This document shows, one piece after another, positions 44,535 through 56,543 of a stretch of 64,000 nt of DNA. The position numbers were made by a program, and so were the translations under genes. Numbering within the stretch: position 1 is the stretch's first letter; each line of letters opens with the position of its first letter. The DNA comes from Aquarana catesbeiana (taxonomy: Eukaryota > Chordata > Amphibia > Anura > Ranidae): NCBI RefSeq assembly GCF_042186555.1, contig NC_133324.1:135211577-135275576 (forward strand). Direction: 5' to 3'. The notes beneath the pieces are model-generated. The model made no database searches. It was not told the DNA's origin and saw only the letters and a list, made by a program, of their open reading frames with translations.

Positions 44535-46017
44535 TGGATGTGGCACATCTCAGAGACATTCCTCGACAACTAATATTGGTGGTTTATATAGGCCACTGCA
44601 GTGGCATTGTCAGACTGAACCCTGATAGGGCAGTCCTGAAGCTCCACTGTCCAGGACCATAGGGCCAGACGTACTGCCCGTAATTCCAGGACATTGATGG
44701 GCAGAATCTGTTCTGCCCCTGACCATTTCCCCTGAGCTGTGAGCCCTTCTAGGGTGGCTCCCCAGCCCGAAAGAGTAGCACCTGTAGTCAGTACTCTCCA
44801 AGTTACCGGGAGAAAGAATTTTCCTTTTCGCAGGTTCTGATCCTGCAACCACCAGTTTAGGCTTAAGCATACCTGAGGAGATAAGCACATTGGATAATCC
44901 AGGGCTTGTCCTCTTCTGTTCCAGCCAACAAGATGTCTTGTTGTAAAGGCTTGGAATGGAACTGGGCATAGAGCACTGCCTCGAAGGAGGAAACCATCCT
45001 CCCTAGAAGACTCATACAGAACCAATTGGAGGGTTGTCTGGTGCCCCTTATCTGACGCACCTGAACCTTCAGGGCACAGATCCTTACAGGTGGCAAGAAT
45101 ACTCTTGCTTGAACCGTATCTAGGATCAGACCTAAATACTTTGAACTTTGAGCTGGTTTCAAGGCTAACTTTTCTGTATTTATGATCCAGCCTAAGCTTT
45201 TCAAATACTGCACTGTGCATATTATGCTCTGTTCGAGAGCCTGTAATGAGTGATCTCTGAGCAGGAGGTCATCCAGATACCCGAGCACCAGGATCCCTTG
45301 GGTCCTTAAAAGACCCAATACTGGTGCTAGGACCTTTGTGAACACCCGGGGAGCTGTAGCAAGGCCGAAGGGTAGAGCCACAAACTGAAAATGACGTTTC
45401 TCTACTGCAAAACGTAGGAACCTCCGATGAGGCTGAAAGATCGGTATTTGTTATTACAAGTCTTTTATATCAATGGAGGCTAGAAAGTCTCCCCTCTGGA
45501 GTGAAGCTACTACTGAGCAGACAGACTCCATCCGAAAGGACTGTATCAGTAGATACTTGTTCAGGGATCTTAGGTCCAAAATGGGCCTTGTGTCCCTGTT
45601 TAGTTTTTGAACCTTAAACAGATTTGAATAAAACCCTGTGCCCCTTTCGGATACAGGAACCTCTACAATCACTCCTTGATGCACAAGATGATGGAGTGCC
45701 TGAAGCAATAAGTTTCTTTTTGGAGGATCCGAGGGAACGCTGGATCTTAAAAATCTCTGAGGGGGAACTCCCCCGCAAGTCCAGCTTGTAACTGCAAGAT
45801 ATAATTGAGGTGACCCACTCGTCCTGAATTGTTGTTCTTCAAATGTCCGCAAAGTGCAGTAGCCTTCCCCCCACTTGATGGAGTGGGGGCTTCCCCTCAA
45901 AAGGAGGGCTGGGTGCTGGGTTAGAAGAGCTTTGGACCCAGGGCTTCTTCTGGCCCTGCGGCTTGCCCCTGGCTCTAGCGCCCTGTTGGCGGTGGAACCA
46001 CCTTGACGCTGAGACAT
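44535..46017 (-). pseudogene. DIRS reverse transcriptase and RNase H
   Basis: RT blocks: VHQGVIVEVPVSERGTGFYS and RPILDLRSLNKYL (about 45600-45560), FLASIDIKDL (45460), ALPFGLATAPRVFTKVLAPV and LGYLDDLLL (about 45275, YLDD catalytic box), YLGLILDT (45120). RNase H follows: LPINVLELRAVRLAL (about 44690) and VQSDNATAVAYINHQ (about 44595). At least three frame changes (near 45440, 45250 and 44970). The protein copies the element's RNA; DIRS circles are then inserted by the recombinase without target duplication. Confidence 0.92.
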
Positions 46018-46206
46018 TTGAGAAAGCAGTGCCTGAGGTTTTAAACAAAGGACGTGTGGAGCTTTTCTTCACAGGAAGTAGAGAACTCTTCCCTCCAGAA
46101 ATCTTTTGGATATATTTGTCAAAATGATCACCAAATAGACGTTCCCCATGAAAAGGGAAACCTGCCAATAACTTTTTACAAGGAAGCTCGGCTGACCAGT
46201 TCTTAA

Positions 46207-46685
46207 AGGGGGGGTTCACCCACACCGCCAAAAAAAAAAAATATTAAAAGCCAGCAGCTACAAATACTGCAGCTGCTGACTTTTAATACATGGCCACTTA
46301 CCTGTTCCAGGGTCCAGCGATGTCAGCAGGGGACGCCGAGAACCCGCTCGGTTCTCGGCAGCTGCCGCCGTCATCCTAGGTGAGGGAATCAGGAAGTGAA
46401 GCGTTGCGGCTTCACTTCCCGGTTCCCTACTGCGCATGCGCGAGTCGCGCTGCGCGTCCCAAGTGGTCCCCGCTCTCTCCTGGGAGCTGTGTGTTCCCAG
46501 CAGACAGCGTGGTGGGGACGGGAAGTGGCGTAGACTCCCATGGGAGTCTATGCCGGAAATGGGTGCAAATACCTGTCTTAGACAGGTATCTGCACCCCCC
46601 TCCCCCCTGAAAGGTGCCAAATGTGACACCGGAGGGGGGGAGGGTTCCGAAAAGCGGAAGTTCCATTTTTGTGTGGAACTCCGCT
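46207..46685. mobile_element. TTAA MITE (A)
   Basis: TTAA flanks at 46203-46206 and 46686-46689. Ends AGGGGGGTTCAC and, on the minus strand, AGCGGAGTTCCAC. TTAA duplications are typical of piggyBac-type transposition. It lies inside DIRS gag and carries several GC-rich direct and inverted motifs (CTCCCATGGGAGTCTA near 46536). Confidence 0.88.
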
Positions 46686-47239
46686 TTAAGCCACAAAAGT
46701 CTGCGCATATGTACAGACAAGAGAGCTAAACGTGAAACCTGTAGTATTGAATCCTTTAAGGCGTTCAAAGCAAAACACAGCGCTCAAGGAATATCTGTCT
46801 TACTTTCAGGCAGATCATCCTCCTGGTTAGCCTATCAGGCCGTTTGACCTGATCCTTTACAGACTGGTAGATACCAATTGCTGCAAAAGCTGGCTGAATA
46901 GCTGAACTGGCCAAAGAAAAAGGAAGCCTTTAATAATGACTCCAATTTGTCAACTGGGTCTTCCAAGCCCTGCGCGTTATCTAACAGACAGGTTAATTTC
47001 TTGTTTAAGGAAGAGACTGCTACATCTACAGCTGGCATGCTCCATTTTTTAACAAACGTTTCATCCATGTGATATAAAAAGGGAAAACCTCTTAAGAGGA
47101 ACAAAAATCCTGTCAGGATGTTCCCAATCAGCATACACTGCCTGTTCCAATAGGGGGTAAGCCTGTGCGGCCTGAAGAGGCCTCAGGGACCTCAAAGAGG
47201 ACCAAGGGGGCTCAATCACCTCTGCAAGAGGCAAATTAA

Positions 47240-47615
47240 AGTGGTTGTACACCCTGTACAGCCCTATATTAAGGCTTACCTGTAGGTGCTGGAAATATCT
47301 CCTAAACCTCCACGGTTTAGGATATATTCACAATAAAGCCGTGCGCAGATGTCTACGACACATGCGCACTTTAGAAAGGGCAAGTTTCTAAAGGGGGTCA
47401 TGCCGTGACGCGGAAGTGACATCACGTGACTCCGGCCAGTCACAGAGCCAGAGTTCATGGCCCTGGAAGGAAGAGGGGTGAAGATGGACGGTCGCTGCTA
47501 GTGGGGACAGCAGTGACATCGCAGACTTCAGTTTCAGGTATGTGACACATAATGGGTTACTATGCGATGCAGGGAAATAAAGAGGAAGTAAAACCCATCA
47601 GGGTTTACTTCCTCT
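47240..47615. mobile_element. TTAA MITE (B)
   Basis: TTAA at 47236-47239 and 47616-47619. Ends AGTGGTTGTACACCC and, on the minus strand, AGAGGAAGTAAACCC. The right TTAA is shared with MITE C. Confidence 0.88.
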
Positions 47616-47619
47616 TTAA

Positions 47620-48398
47620 CCACTTGCCGCCCGCCATATAGCAAAATGACAGCGGCAAAGTGGTTTCAATATCCTGACCGGACGGCGCGCATCGTGGCAA
47701 GTATTGTTGCGGTGTGTCAGTCTGACACACCGCAATCCTGAAAGAGACTCTTTACCATGTGATCAGCTGTGTCCAATCATGGCTGATCACAGTGTAAACA
47801 GGAAAAGCCGGTGATCGGCTTTTCCTCTCTCGCGTCTGTCAGACGCGAGTAGAGGAGAGCCGATCGGCTGCTCCTCTGACAGGGGGGATCCGTGCTGATC
47901 GATTATCAACGCAGCCCCCCTGAGGATGCCCACAATGGACCGCCAGGGACGCCACCAGACCACAAGGGATGCCAAGTACCATTTATTAGTGTACAGTGCC
48001 ACCTATCAGTGCCCATCCGTGCCACCTATCAGTGCCACCTATCAGTGCCCATCCATGCCACCTTTCAGTGCCCATCAGTGCTGCATATCAATGCCGCATA
48101 TCAGTGCCCATCAGTGAAGGAGAAAACTTACTTATTTACAAAGTTTTATAACAGAAACAAAAAAAATTTTTTTTTTCAAAATTTTCGGTCTTATTTTTAT
48201 TTGTTTAGCATAAAATAAAAATACCAGAGGTGATCAAATACCAGCAAAAGAAAGCTTTATTTGTAGGAACAAAATGATAAAAATTTAGTTTGGGTACAGT
48301 GTCGCATGACCGCGCAATTGTCATTCAAAGTGCGACAGCGCTGAAAGCTGAAAATTGGTCTGGGCAGGAAGGTGTATAAATGCCCAGTATTTAGGTGG
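47620..48398. mobile_element. TTAA MITE (C), CCACTTGC family
   Basis: TTAA at 47616-47619 and 48399-48402. Ends CCACTTGCCGCCC and, on the minus strand, CCACCTAAATACTGG. It holds a minisatellite patch at 47980-48120 (CAGTGCCCATC / GCCACCTATCAGTG), an A/T-rich part with ATACCAGCAAAAGAAAGC, and TGCGCAATTGTCATTCAAAG near 48310. Confidence 0.88.
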
Positions 48399-48852
48399 TT
48401 AAAGGCAGAACGAACCATTTTGGTCAGAGTCAGGATCAAAAACTTCTGCAACTGAGAGGCAGACATCAACTGGATATCTTCTTGTCCAGACTGCTCAGAG
48501 GCAGACTCATCTGCCGTCCACAGAATCCTGAGCTTTAAGCTCTTCCCCATCCTCAACCCATTCCTGCTCCAGACTAGGAGGCTCTGGGGAGGGGGATGTC
48601 ACGCTTCTTGCCACCCTGCGGGATGGAGGTAATCATGCCAGCAATCCTGTGCTCTAACCCGGCTAGGGCCGAGGACAGTTCATTCTTGGTGATAAAGGGT
48701 GAAGCAGCAGCGGCGACTGTAGGCACAGTGGCTCAAATTGCCAGGAAGCCTCTGGTCTTTCAGGGGACACGACTAGGTTCATCAGGAACTACTGATGACA
48801 TAGGTGTGCCCTTCCCTGTAGTGTTAGCCCCGCTCCTCTTTTTTGAAGACAT

Positions 48853-50030
48853 TTACCAGCCACAAAAGAGAGTACTTGGGTGTAGTATTAAAACACCTCA
48901 GAAGGGAGACCCTTTAATAGGGCTCACTAAGACCCTATGTAACAATCCTGCTAAGCACCTTTAGCCTGCCAAGCAACACTCGGTGACTCACGTGACCCGC
49001 GGGAAGGAGAAATGAACCGCTGCAAGTGTCTGTTCAGAGCCTGCTCTGTGTTCCACAGCTGCCTTCTGGAAGCACCGTATGCTTGGCCTACACAGCTTAA
49101 TTAAGCTGGGTGTGCGCCAGGACGTTCTGTGCGTGCGCACGCACATGCATGGTCCCGACGAATGGGCGTGGCTGTATTCGTGTATGACGTGAATCTTCAT
49201 GCGCCCAGATAAAGGCTACTGTGCATGTGCGGCGAAGCCACGTGTGCCATGGTCGCCAAACTGCTAAGTCCAGCGGCGCTTTTGCGAATGCACATGCGCC
49301 ATGGCCACCAAACAAACAACTAAGCCCAGCGGCGCTTTTGCGAATGCACTTGCGCCATGGCCGCCAAACAGCTAAGTCCAGCGCCGCTTTTGTGAATGCA
49401 TGTGCACCATGGCCGCCAAACAACTGCTGAGCACAGCGGCACTCTTGTGAACACACGTGCACCACGGTGAACCAAGGCGAAATGGCACACCATTGTGCAC
49501 CATCATGCAGGTAAAAAACAGCCAGACTCAAGCAAAAAAGGTACACTTTGCAAACACCTACAGCTAGCCCAAAACTCCCCTGTTTAGTCACCGCACACAG
49601 GTGTCCAGCCGCTAGCTAGCTTGACTGATTGTTACAATCACTGGGACACCATACAATAATAAGTAAAGGGTTTCACTTACCCGTCCAGGTGCAGGGCAGC
49701 TTAGAAACTAAGAGCCCAAACTTCACCCATCACGACGGGTTCCTGTCACTTGAGGATCTTTAAGGACTGGGTACCCTTTCATGTTTAGGGTCCACTCCCT
49801 GTACAGCACCCTGCAGGAATGCCTTAGCGTTGTGGTGTCCAGGATTCCACTTCGCAGGGTCCAGAGCCCGGAGGCCGCATTACAGGCAAAACCTTGCAGG
49901 ATCTTGAGTCTTTTTTGCGAGGCTCGGGTACCATTTACCTAAGCATATAAAGCCTGTGTCAAATGGATCCAATCGGTCAATCCCTTGATTCATTTAAGAT
50001 ACCGGGGGAAACATATAGTTAATTAATTTT
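48853..50030 (-). other. 5' region of the DIRS element with minisatellite
   Basis: Upstream of the gag start lie a GC-rich leader, a tandem block at about 49225-49470 (about four units near 58 bp, CGCCATGGCCGCCAAAC and CAGCGGCGCTTTTG), and a further 500 bp without genes (49500-50030). The open frames across the tandem block on both strands are repeat translations. Confidence 0.5.
49225..49470. repeat. Minisatellite, about 58-bp unit, four copies
   Basis: Each unit holds GCGCCATGGCCGCCAAAC, CTAAGTCCAGCGGCGC and TTTTGCGAATGCA, with later units more diverged. Confidence 0.9.
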
Positions 50031-50283
50031 GCGCCATCTTATTTTTTTTTTTTTTAATCAGGAATAAAGTTTATTGAGCATAATAGTCAGTACATCTTAA
50101 AGGTGATAGTTAACATTTCACAATGAATGTTGAAATCAAAGGTACAGATTTTTACATTTATATTTGCGATGTGTCAGTACAAGCCAGTAATAGGATACAT
50201 ATCTTACATTGGGGTGTTAAGAGTTTGGATATATGTGGAGGTAGGAGGCATTGTGTCTTCGCACATGCCGGTGTTGTGAAATG

Positions 50284-53200
50284 CTAGTCTGAGCATGTAG
50301 AGGCTTCTTTTATCCATCTGTCCCATATTTTATGGTATTTGGCAGGGCATCCACGATGGGAATACAGAGCTTTTTTATAGGGTAAGACGTTGTTCACCGC
50401 CCTTTTCCACTGCTGCACTGTTGGGGGGTTAGGCCGAAGCCACTGTTGCGCGATCTGCAGTCTGGCCATGAAGAGGGTCTCCTGCATGAATATTGATAAG
50501 TATTTCTCCTCCTCCGATACTGTGAGCAGGCCAAGCAAACATTGGCGAGGGCACAGCGTCAGAGGAGAGCCCATTTGATCATGGAGAAATTTGACTATTT
50601 GCAGCCAGTAATTTTGAATGAATGGGCAAGACCAGATCAGGTGATAGAAGGTGCTAGAGGTGTCGCCACAGCGAGGGCAGGCCGAGTTGGCGTCTGGCCT
50701 GTACTTGCGGATGCGTGCAGGGGTGAGATAGGATCTGTGGAGAATGTATAGGTGGGTGAGGCGATCTGATAGTTTCGGGGATACTCTTGCGCTGGTCCCT
50801 AGCACATCTCCCCACTGGTTGTCGTCCAGGGTCCCAATGTCGGTCTCCCACTAGACCCTTAAGTTTTGAGTATGGTTAGTGGCTACGGGTGTCAGGAGGG
50901 TATTATATAGGGTGGAGATCATCTTTTTCGGGTCGTCGCCTAAGAGAAGGTCAGTGACAGTCACTACTTCTAGAGCGGGGATATTATTGCTGAATTGGGA
51001 TTGGAGGGCATGACGAATCTGGAGGTATCTGAAAAACATGTGGTTAGGGAGGGCAAATTCGTCTTTTAGAGCCTGAAATGGTTTGACCTCCCCTCCCGCC
51101 ACGACCTGGTAGAGGTATATGACTTTAAAAATAATCCATAGCTTATAGTCAGGGATGTTTAGTAGTTCAGGGAGCTGAGGATTATCCCATAATGGGGTAT
51201 GAGCATGGATAGGAGGGGCTCCTATGATTTGAAGTGTGCGCTGCCATGTTCTACTGTGGTGCTGCATCAGTCGATTACCTCCCACAGGACCTGAGTTGCC
51301 CCTATGTTTGCAGAAGAGTATCTGGAAGGGGTGCGCCACGACATCAGAGGCATGTGTGCATACCAGAGTTGTATAGCGGAGTTTGTCATGCCTATTGAAA
51401 TAGTAGAAGTGGGATAGCTGTGAAGCCAAGTAGTAGAATGTGAGGTCGGGGGTGGCGGTGCCCCCCAGATGAGTGGGGCATTTAAGGGTCTGCCATGAAA
51501 GCTTATGTCTGGAGGTGCCCCAAATGAACGTGTTGAGTATAGACTCGAGGGACCTAAAAATGTGAGCTGGGACATAGAGTGGGGCGTGCCAGAATAGGTA
51601 TAGCAGCCTGGGAAGAAGAATCATCTTCACCAAGCTGTTACGACCCATCACCCCAAGCGGGAGCCTGGACCAGATTTGTGTCTTGTTTTTCAAATACGCA
51701 AACATTGGTTCAATGTTCAGGAGTATGTAGTCAGTTAAGGATCGCGAGCATTGGATGCCCAGGTATTTGAATTGGCTAGTCCTTATTAATGGGAGGGATA
51801 TCTGAGTATGCGTTGGGACAGAAACATCAATAGGGAGTATTTGGGACTTAGACCAGTTAATTTGTAGCCCTGAGAAAGTCCCATGTTGCTGAATAAGCCG
51901 CAGAGCCGAGGCCAGCGAGGGGCCCGCGTCCGATAGGTATAGTAGCATATCGTCCGCATATAAGCTGAGCACCTCAGTCAGGTGCCCCCGGCGGAGGCCC
52001 CTGATGCCAGGGTGTGCTCTAATAGCTATGGCCAATGGCTCGACCGCCAACGCATACAACATGGGGGATATTGGGCACCCCTGACGTGTTCCCCTGGACA
52101 GTGAGAATGGGGTGGATAGTTTGCCGTTGACCTGGATTCTAGCAGTAGGGTCCTGATAGAGGAGTTGAAGCCACCTGATGAACCTGGGGCCAAAGCCGAA
52201 TCTGTGGAGGCACTCCCACAGGTAGCCCCACTCCACAGAGTCGAATGCCTTGGCGGCGTCTAAGCTGACTACCACTCTGGACCCAGGCTCATCATGCGTG
52301 GCTTGTAAGTTTGTAAATAGCCTTCGTAGGTTAAACGCTGTATTCTTATTAGGCATAAAGCCTGTTTGGTCGGGGTGAATGAGGCTAAGGATGACCTTGT
52401 TGAGTCTCATGGCGAGAATTTTGGCGAGGATTTTCACATCCAGTTGGAGGAGAGAGATCGGGCGATAGGATTCGGGCTGAAGGGGATCTTTGCCTGGTTT
52501 GGGAATGAGGACAATCAATGCCTCACTCATAGTGCGTGGGAGTGTCCCGGACGTATATATGTGTGTGTATAGGGCTTCTAGTCTGGGGATGAGGACCTCT
52601 TGGAACTGGGTGTAGAACTCCAGAGGGAGGCCATCCGAGCCCGGAGCCTTAGATGAGGGGAGGTTCGCCATCGCCATTTTAATGCATTCTTCTGTTATAG
52701 GGGCCTCCAATAGTTCGATCTGGGTATCTGAGAGGGAGGGAAAGTCTACACTATCTAAAAGGAGGTGCATTTCGTCCTTGGATTGATTAGCCCTAGAGGT
52801 GTATAGATCAGCATAAAACCGTTTGAATTCTTGGGCTACTTGTTCAGGGTCCGTGAGCACGGTGCCATCTTGTGAGCGGAGCCGGACCACCACCGGAGGC
52901 GAATGGTCTAAGTGGGCCATGTAGGCCAAGAGTTTCCCAGCCCGCTCCCCATGCTCAAAGACCCTTTGTTTTTTAAAGAAAATTCCTTTTTTGGCTTTCT
53001 CAAAATGTAAGCTGTCTGTGAGTCTAGATTGCAAGCGCAGTTGGGTGGAATTGGAGGGTGTAGGGTTGGAGAGGAAAGCCTGTTCGAGGGAGCCTAGATA
53101 CTCCTCGGCCTGTAGCAAAGTATTGTTTGAGGAGGCCTTGTGCCTGTTGATGTGTGTGGATAGGATCAGGCGGGCATGAATCTTGAAGGCCTCCCACACC

Positions 53201-54048
53201 ACTCCGGGCGAGGACGACCCCTGATTAATCTGGAAATAATAGGACCACTCTCGCTGTATGATCTCAACGTCGTTGAGGATTGTTAGCCAGAATGGATTTA
53301 GCCTCCAGAGGCGAGATGGCGTGGAGGACGGGAGCCTCAGGGTAATCCAATAGGGGGAGTGGTCTGAGAGAACCCTCAGGCCGAACCCCGCTGCAAGGAG
53401 GCACGGGACGAGAGTGGGAGTGAGTAGAATCATGTCCAAGCGAGACATTGCATTTTGTGCGGGCGTGAAACAGGAGTATGCCTGTGTGTTGGGATATTTG
53501 AGTCTCCAGCTATCGGATAGGGCAAACTCCGAGAGGAATCTGCCGAATCTTGTGAGAGTCGGCCTGTTCTGTGGTGTGTCTGATGGGTGGAGCCTGTCGA
53601 GTATGGGGTCAATCACTGTATTGAAGTCCCCCATCCAGATCGCTGGTGTCGTGGGATGCTCAGACATGAAAGCCAGGCCCTCTTTGAGGGCAGTGAATTG
53701 AAAGGGTGGGGGTATATAGAAAGCTAGTAAGAGAAGTTCGAGCCCCCCCACTGTTACATGTAGGAATAAGAATCTCCCCTGCTGGTCCGATTTTAAGTTA
53801 TGCAGTTGGAAATTGACCGTTTTGGCTATGAGGACAGCTATGCCTCTGGAGTTGTTAGTAAATGGAGCTTGATATGTCCAGCCCACCCAGGGCCTTTTGA
53901 GAGCCATTTGAAGTTGCCCTGTTATGTGGGTCTCCACTAATACAAATACATCCGCGCGCATGCGCTTGAGATGAGACAGTACGGCAAGGCGTTTGGACCT
54001 GTCACGTAGCCCCCTCACATTCCACGTCACAATTTTTAAGGAAGACAT
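50284..54048 (-). pseudogene. L1 ORF2: endonuclease-RT, single nonsense codon
   Basis: 1254 codons. The endonuclease covers residues 1-240: IVTWNVRGL, VLVETHITG, IWMGDFNTVID and SDHSPYW (about 229-235). RT covers about 455-720: SSKAPGSDGLPLEFY, YRPISLLQLDVKILAKI, VSLDAAKAFDSVEW, RGTRQGCPISPMLYAL and YADD (about 697-700). The C-terminal knuckle CPRCGDTSSTFYHLIWSC lies after the stop. A TAG at 50851-50853 (LRV-stop-WETDIG) interrupts at residue 1066. The frame on both sides is the same, so one base change explains it. The truncated product keeps both catalytic domains but loses the C-terminal region. Confidence 0.96.
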
Positions 54049-54904
54049 CAGCTATGTGAGTGAAATGTGGTGGCCAATCGGACCAGCAGGAGATAACCAC
54101 CCACCCCATCCGACAAAATTAGCCCCCTGCAGGGCACTCCATTAAGACAATAATCAGTTGCAGTCGCATAGGTCTCACCGGGGCGGCCCCGCACGGCGGT
54201 CGAACAGACCCGTAAATTGGGCTCCATCGACCTGTGGACAACCCCGCGTGCGACCAAGGCGACGGATGCAGGCATGCACGCATCAGCTAAGAGTTTTATG
54301 GCATGTAATGTATGACATTGCTCATTAGAAAGAAGATCAATACCTTTAACCAATAAAATAACAAAAACGTAAACAAAAACTAGAACTGTGCCAACTCTGG
54401 ACCAGCTTGGCTTATTAAACTTGTGGCAACCCTCCGCGTCCATGGGGGCTGCTGCTGGCTAGGGAAGCATTACTTGGTGCGGTTGCAGGGTAGCACCCCA
54501 GCCAGATGGTGATCCAAGCAGGATACTTAGGTGCATGGTTGTGGTTGGGGCAGAATCCATCCCGCAAGCCGCTGAGGGCGAACAAAAGTTATCTGAAGAG
54601 CATGGCGATGCTAAACAAAACAGCATCCGAGGGGGGTGTTTCAAAGTGCCGGAGCCCGGCTGGGCAGGCATTTTAGCAAGCGGGGGGCTAAAAAGTAATA
54701 ACTGAGTTGAGTGGCTGTGAATCTGGAACATGAGGTGGATGAAAGAGGTATGTGGTCATACGGCATAGGCGGCCCTCGATATGGGGGAAGGGGTGACTCA
54801 CTGTTTGCGTGGTAAGTAGCTCTGAAGTAGAGGGCTCCTGCATACCGCGGGGTGAAGGATCAGCGGTTCAGTGCTCGGATCAAAGTGTCATCTGCGGTCG
54901 CTGC
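54049..54904. other. ORF1-ORF2 spacer of L1 copy 3
   Basis: No conserved protein; length is close to the spacer of copy 2. Confidence 0.8.
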
Positions 54905-55750
54905 TCAGCTCTCCAGCCAGGAAATCACCGCCGAGGGATCCTCGAAGAAGTGAGCCTTTCCGTCCCGGATCACACGGAGGCGCGCTGGAAACAGCATGGC
55001 GTAGTCTAGGTGGCGGTTGCGCAGCTGGCGTTTGGCCTCAGAGAACTGTGCTCTCTTCTTCTGCACCTCGGCGGAGAAATCGGGATATACCGCCACATGT
55101 GCATCTCCGAATGGAATGTTCCCCTTTTCCCGGGTTAGGCGCAGGATGGTGTCTCTGTCGCGGAAATTCATTAGTTTCGCTATGAAGGTTCTCGGGGGGG
55201 CTCCAGGAGCAGGCGGCCGCGCCGCCAGCCGGTGCGCGCGCTCCACAACAAAGGCAGAGGAGAAGGCCTCTCTGCCAAAATTAGTTATCAGGAGATTCTC
55301 CAGGAATGTTGGGGGGTTTGAGCCCTCCGCTTTTTCTGGAAGTCCCACAAAGCGGAGGTTACATCGGCGCAGTCTGTTCTCTATCTCGTCCTGTTTGCTA
55401 AGGACTGTGTTTAGCTGATATTGTAGTCTCTCAACATTAACCTGTAGTGGCGGGATTTCATCCTCTGCCTGGCCGATTCTGCGCTCCGTCTCAGACACTC
55501 TCTCCCTGAGTTTGTGGACATCCTGCCGGATAAGCGAGATGTCCACCTTGACCTCTTCGATCTTGGAGGTAAGGGTTGTTTGGCAATTCGAAACCGCCTC
55601 CAGGATCCGAGCAGTGTCTCCGGAGGTCTGGGCCTTCTCCCCTGAGTCCGGCGGGGCGCCATCTTCAGCCGCCGACTCCCGCTCCTCATGGCGGTACTTG
55701 TCGAGCCTCCCGAGAGTCCCGGTATTGCGTTTAGGAGGCGACATGGTCAC
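54905..55750 (-). CDS. L1 ORF1p (copy 3), intact
   Basis: 281 residues starting MTMSPPKRNTGTLGRLDKY. A short basic/acidic N terminus, a coiled coil about 45-130 (VKVDISLIRQDVHKLRERV, VERLQYQLNTVLSKQDEIE), an RRM core from NLRFVGLPEKAEG (about 132) with ERAHRLAARP and MNFRDRDTILRLTREKGNIP, and a C-terminal domain with DGKAHFFEDPSAV. This matches copy 1 ORF1p in order and spacing. It binds L1 RNA as a chaperone. The frame is complete with a natural stop. Confidence 0.95.
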   Translation of the reverse strand: MTMSPPKRNTGTLGRLDKYRHEERESAAEDGAPPDSGEKAQTSGDTARILEAVSNCQTTLTSKIEEVKVDISLIRQDVHKLRERVSETERRIGQAEDEIPPLQVNVERLQYQLNTVLSKQDEIENRLRRCNLRFVGLPEKAEGSNPPTFLENLLITNFGREAFSSAFVVERAHRLAARPPAPGAPPRTFIAKLMNFRDRDTILRLTREKGNIPFGDAHVAVYPDFSAEVQKKRAQFSEAKRQLRNRHLDYAMLFPARLRVIRDGKAHFFEDPSAVISWLES

Positions 55751-55903
55751 GGGAGGCTGCCAAATGATTTGTGGTGTCTAGTGCCAAGTTTTAGGGGTGA
55801 TGTAGCCCCGAAGGATGGTTTTCCAGGATACTGGTAGCCGGAGCTCTCACGCCGCACACCTCACTCCATGAAGCTTCAGGCCACGCCCCTGCGCCATCTT
55901 ATT

Positions 55904-56543
55904 AACGCAGCTAGATCATGTATCGTACGGCAGTGGAGAGATACGTACCCTCCCACAATTCTTACATGGGTCACACGAATTGAAGAGGTTAATAGGATGG
56001 AGGATTTGCTATTATCGGCTCAAAATCGAAAGGAGACATACTTAGAAACTTGGGGCCAATGGAATACATTTTAATTCTCGGAGGAAGGGAGTTCCCTCTT
56101 TGCTCCTGAGAGTATGTGAAAAAGAGAGTGTGGACTTGGGGGTGACCTCACTTTCGTGGATGATGGTATAGTAAACTTGCCTTTTCCTTGGTACATCTCC
56201 CCTATCAGTGTTTTGTTTTGTTTTTTTGTTTTTTTTAGGAATTCCTTCCCTCGTGAGGCTTCTTACTTTCTTCTTTTGCTTCTTCAGATATGTAGAGGTT
56301 TTTCTTCTTAGTAAAGTATGTTGTCAGGGCATACAAGAGAAGCAGGTCTAACTGAAGAGAGAATGGGGACTATCTCAAATAACTAGCTATTGTTTTTTCT
56401 GTAGATGTATTTAAGATAGGAGTAATGCTGTTAATTGGATTTTGAATGGATTTGTTGGAACTCATACGATTGATGGATTAATAAAATTGTTTATTTCTCT
56501 ATATGTATGACAACTAAAATAAAAAAAAAAAAGAAAAAAAAAA
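55904..56543 (+). mobile_element. L1 3' fragment, target of L1 copy 3
   Basis: It encodes the ORF2 C terminus: HLINAARSCIVRQWRD, MEDLLLSAQNRKETYLETWG and then a stop (56072). A 3' UTR and an A-rich tail (56519-56543) follow. Its start lies left of 50043, where the target was split, and is not defined. Opposite orientation to copy 3. Confidence 0.8.

Larger units (their letters stand above)
45850..48852 (-). pseudogene. DIRS gag, split by three MITEs
   Basis: It starts MSSKKRSGANTTGKG at 48852, with in-frame stops near 48760. It continues with an acidic stretch and LMSASQLQKFLILTLTKMVR (48420), resumes after two MITEs with FNLPLAEVIEPPWSSL (47230), WEHPDRIFVP, KKWSMPAVDVAVSSLNKKLT (47020) and GLEDPVDKLESLLKAS, then SVHMRRLLWLK (46700). 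After the third MITE come NWSAELPCKKLLAGFPFHGE (46200) and DKYIQKISGGKSSLLPVKK. Removing the MITEs joins the protein in a sensible order. It would form the particle of the DIRS element. Confidence 0.88.
50044..55890 (-). mobile_element. L1/Tx1-type LINE, copy 3, full length and nearly intact
   Basis: 13-bp duplication GCGCCATCTTATT at 50031-50043 and 55891-55903. The minus-strand order is 5' UTR (about 140 bp), ORF1 (55750-54905), an 856-bp spacer, ORF2 (54048-50284), and a 3' UTR with AATAAACTTTATTCCTGATT plus poly(A). Only one nonsense codon was found. It inserted into the 3' end of another L1 (55904-56543). Confidence 0.95.

Noticed and set aside
49097..49591. 164-codon minus-strand ORF with Trp/His repeats
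   Set aside because: It follows the 58-bp minisatellite upstream of DIRS gag.
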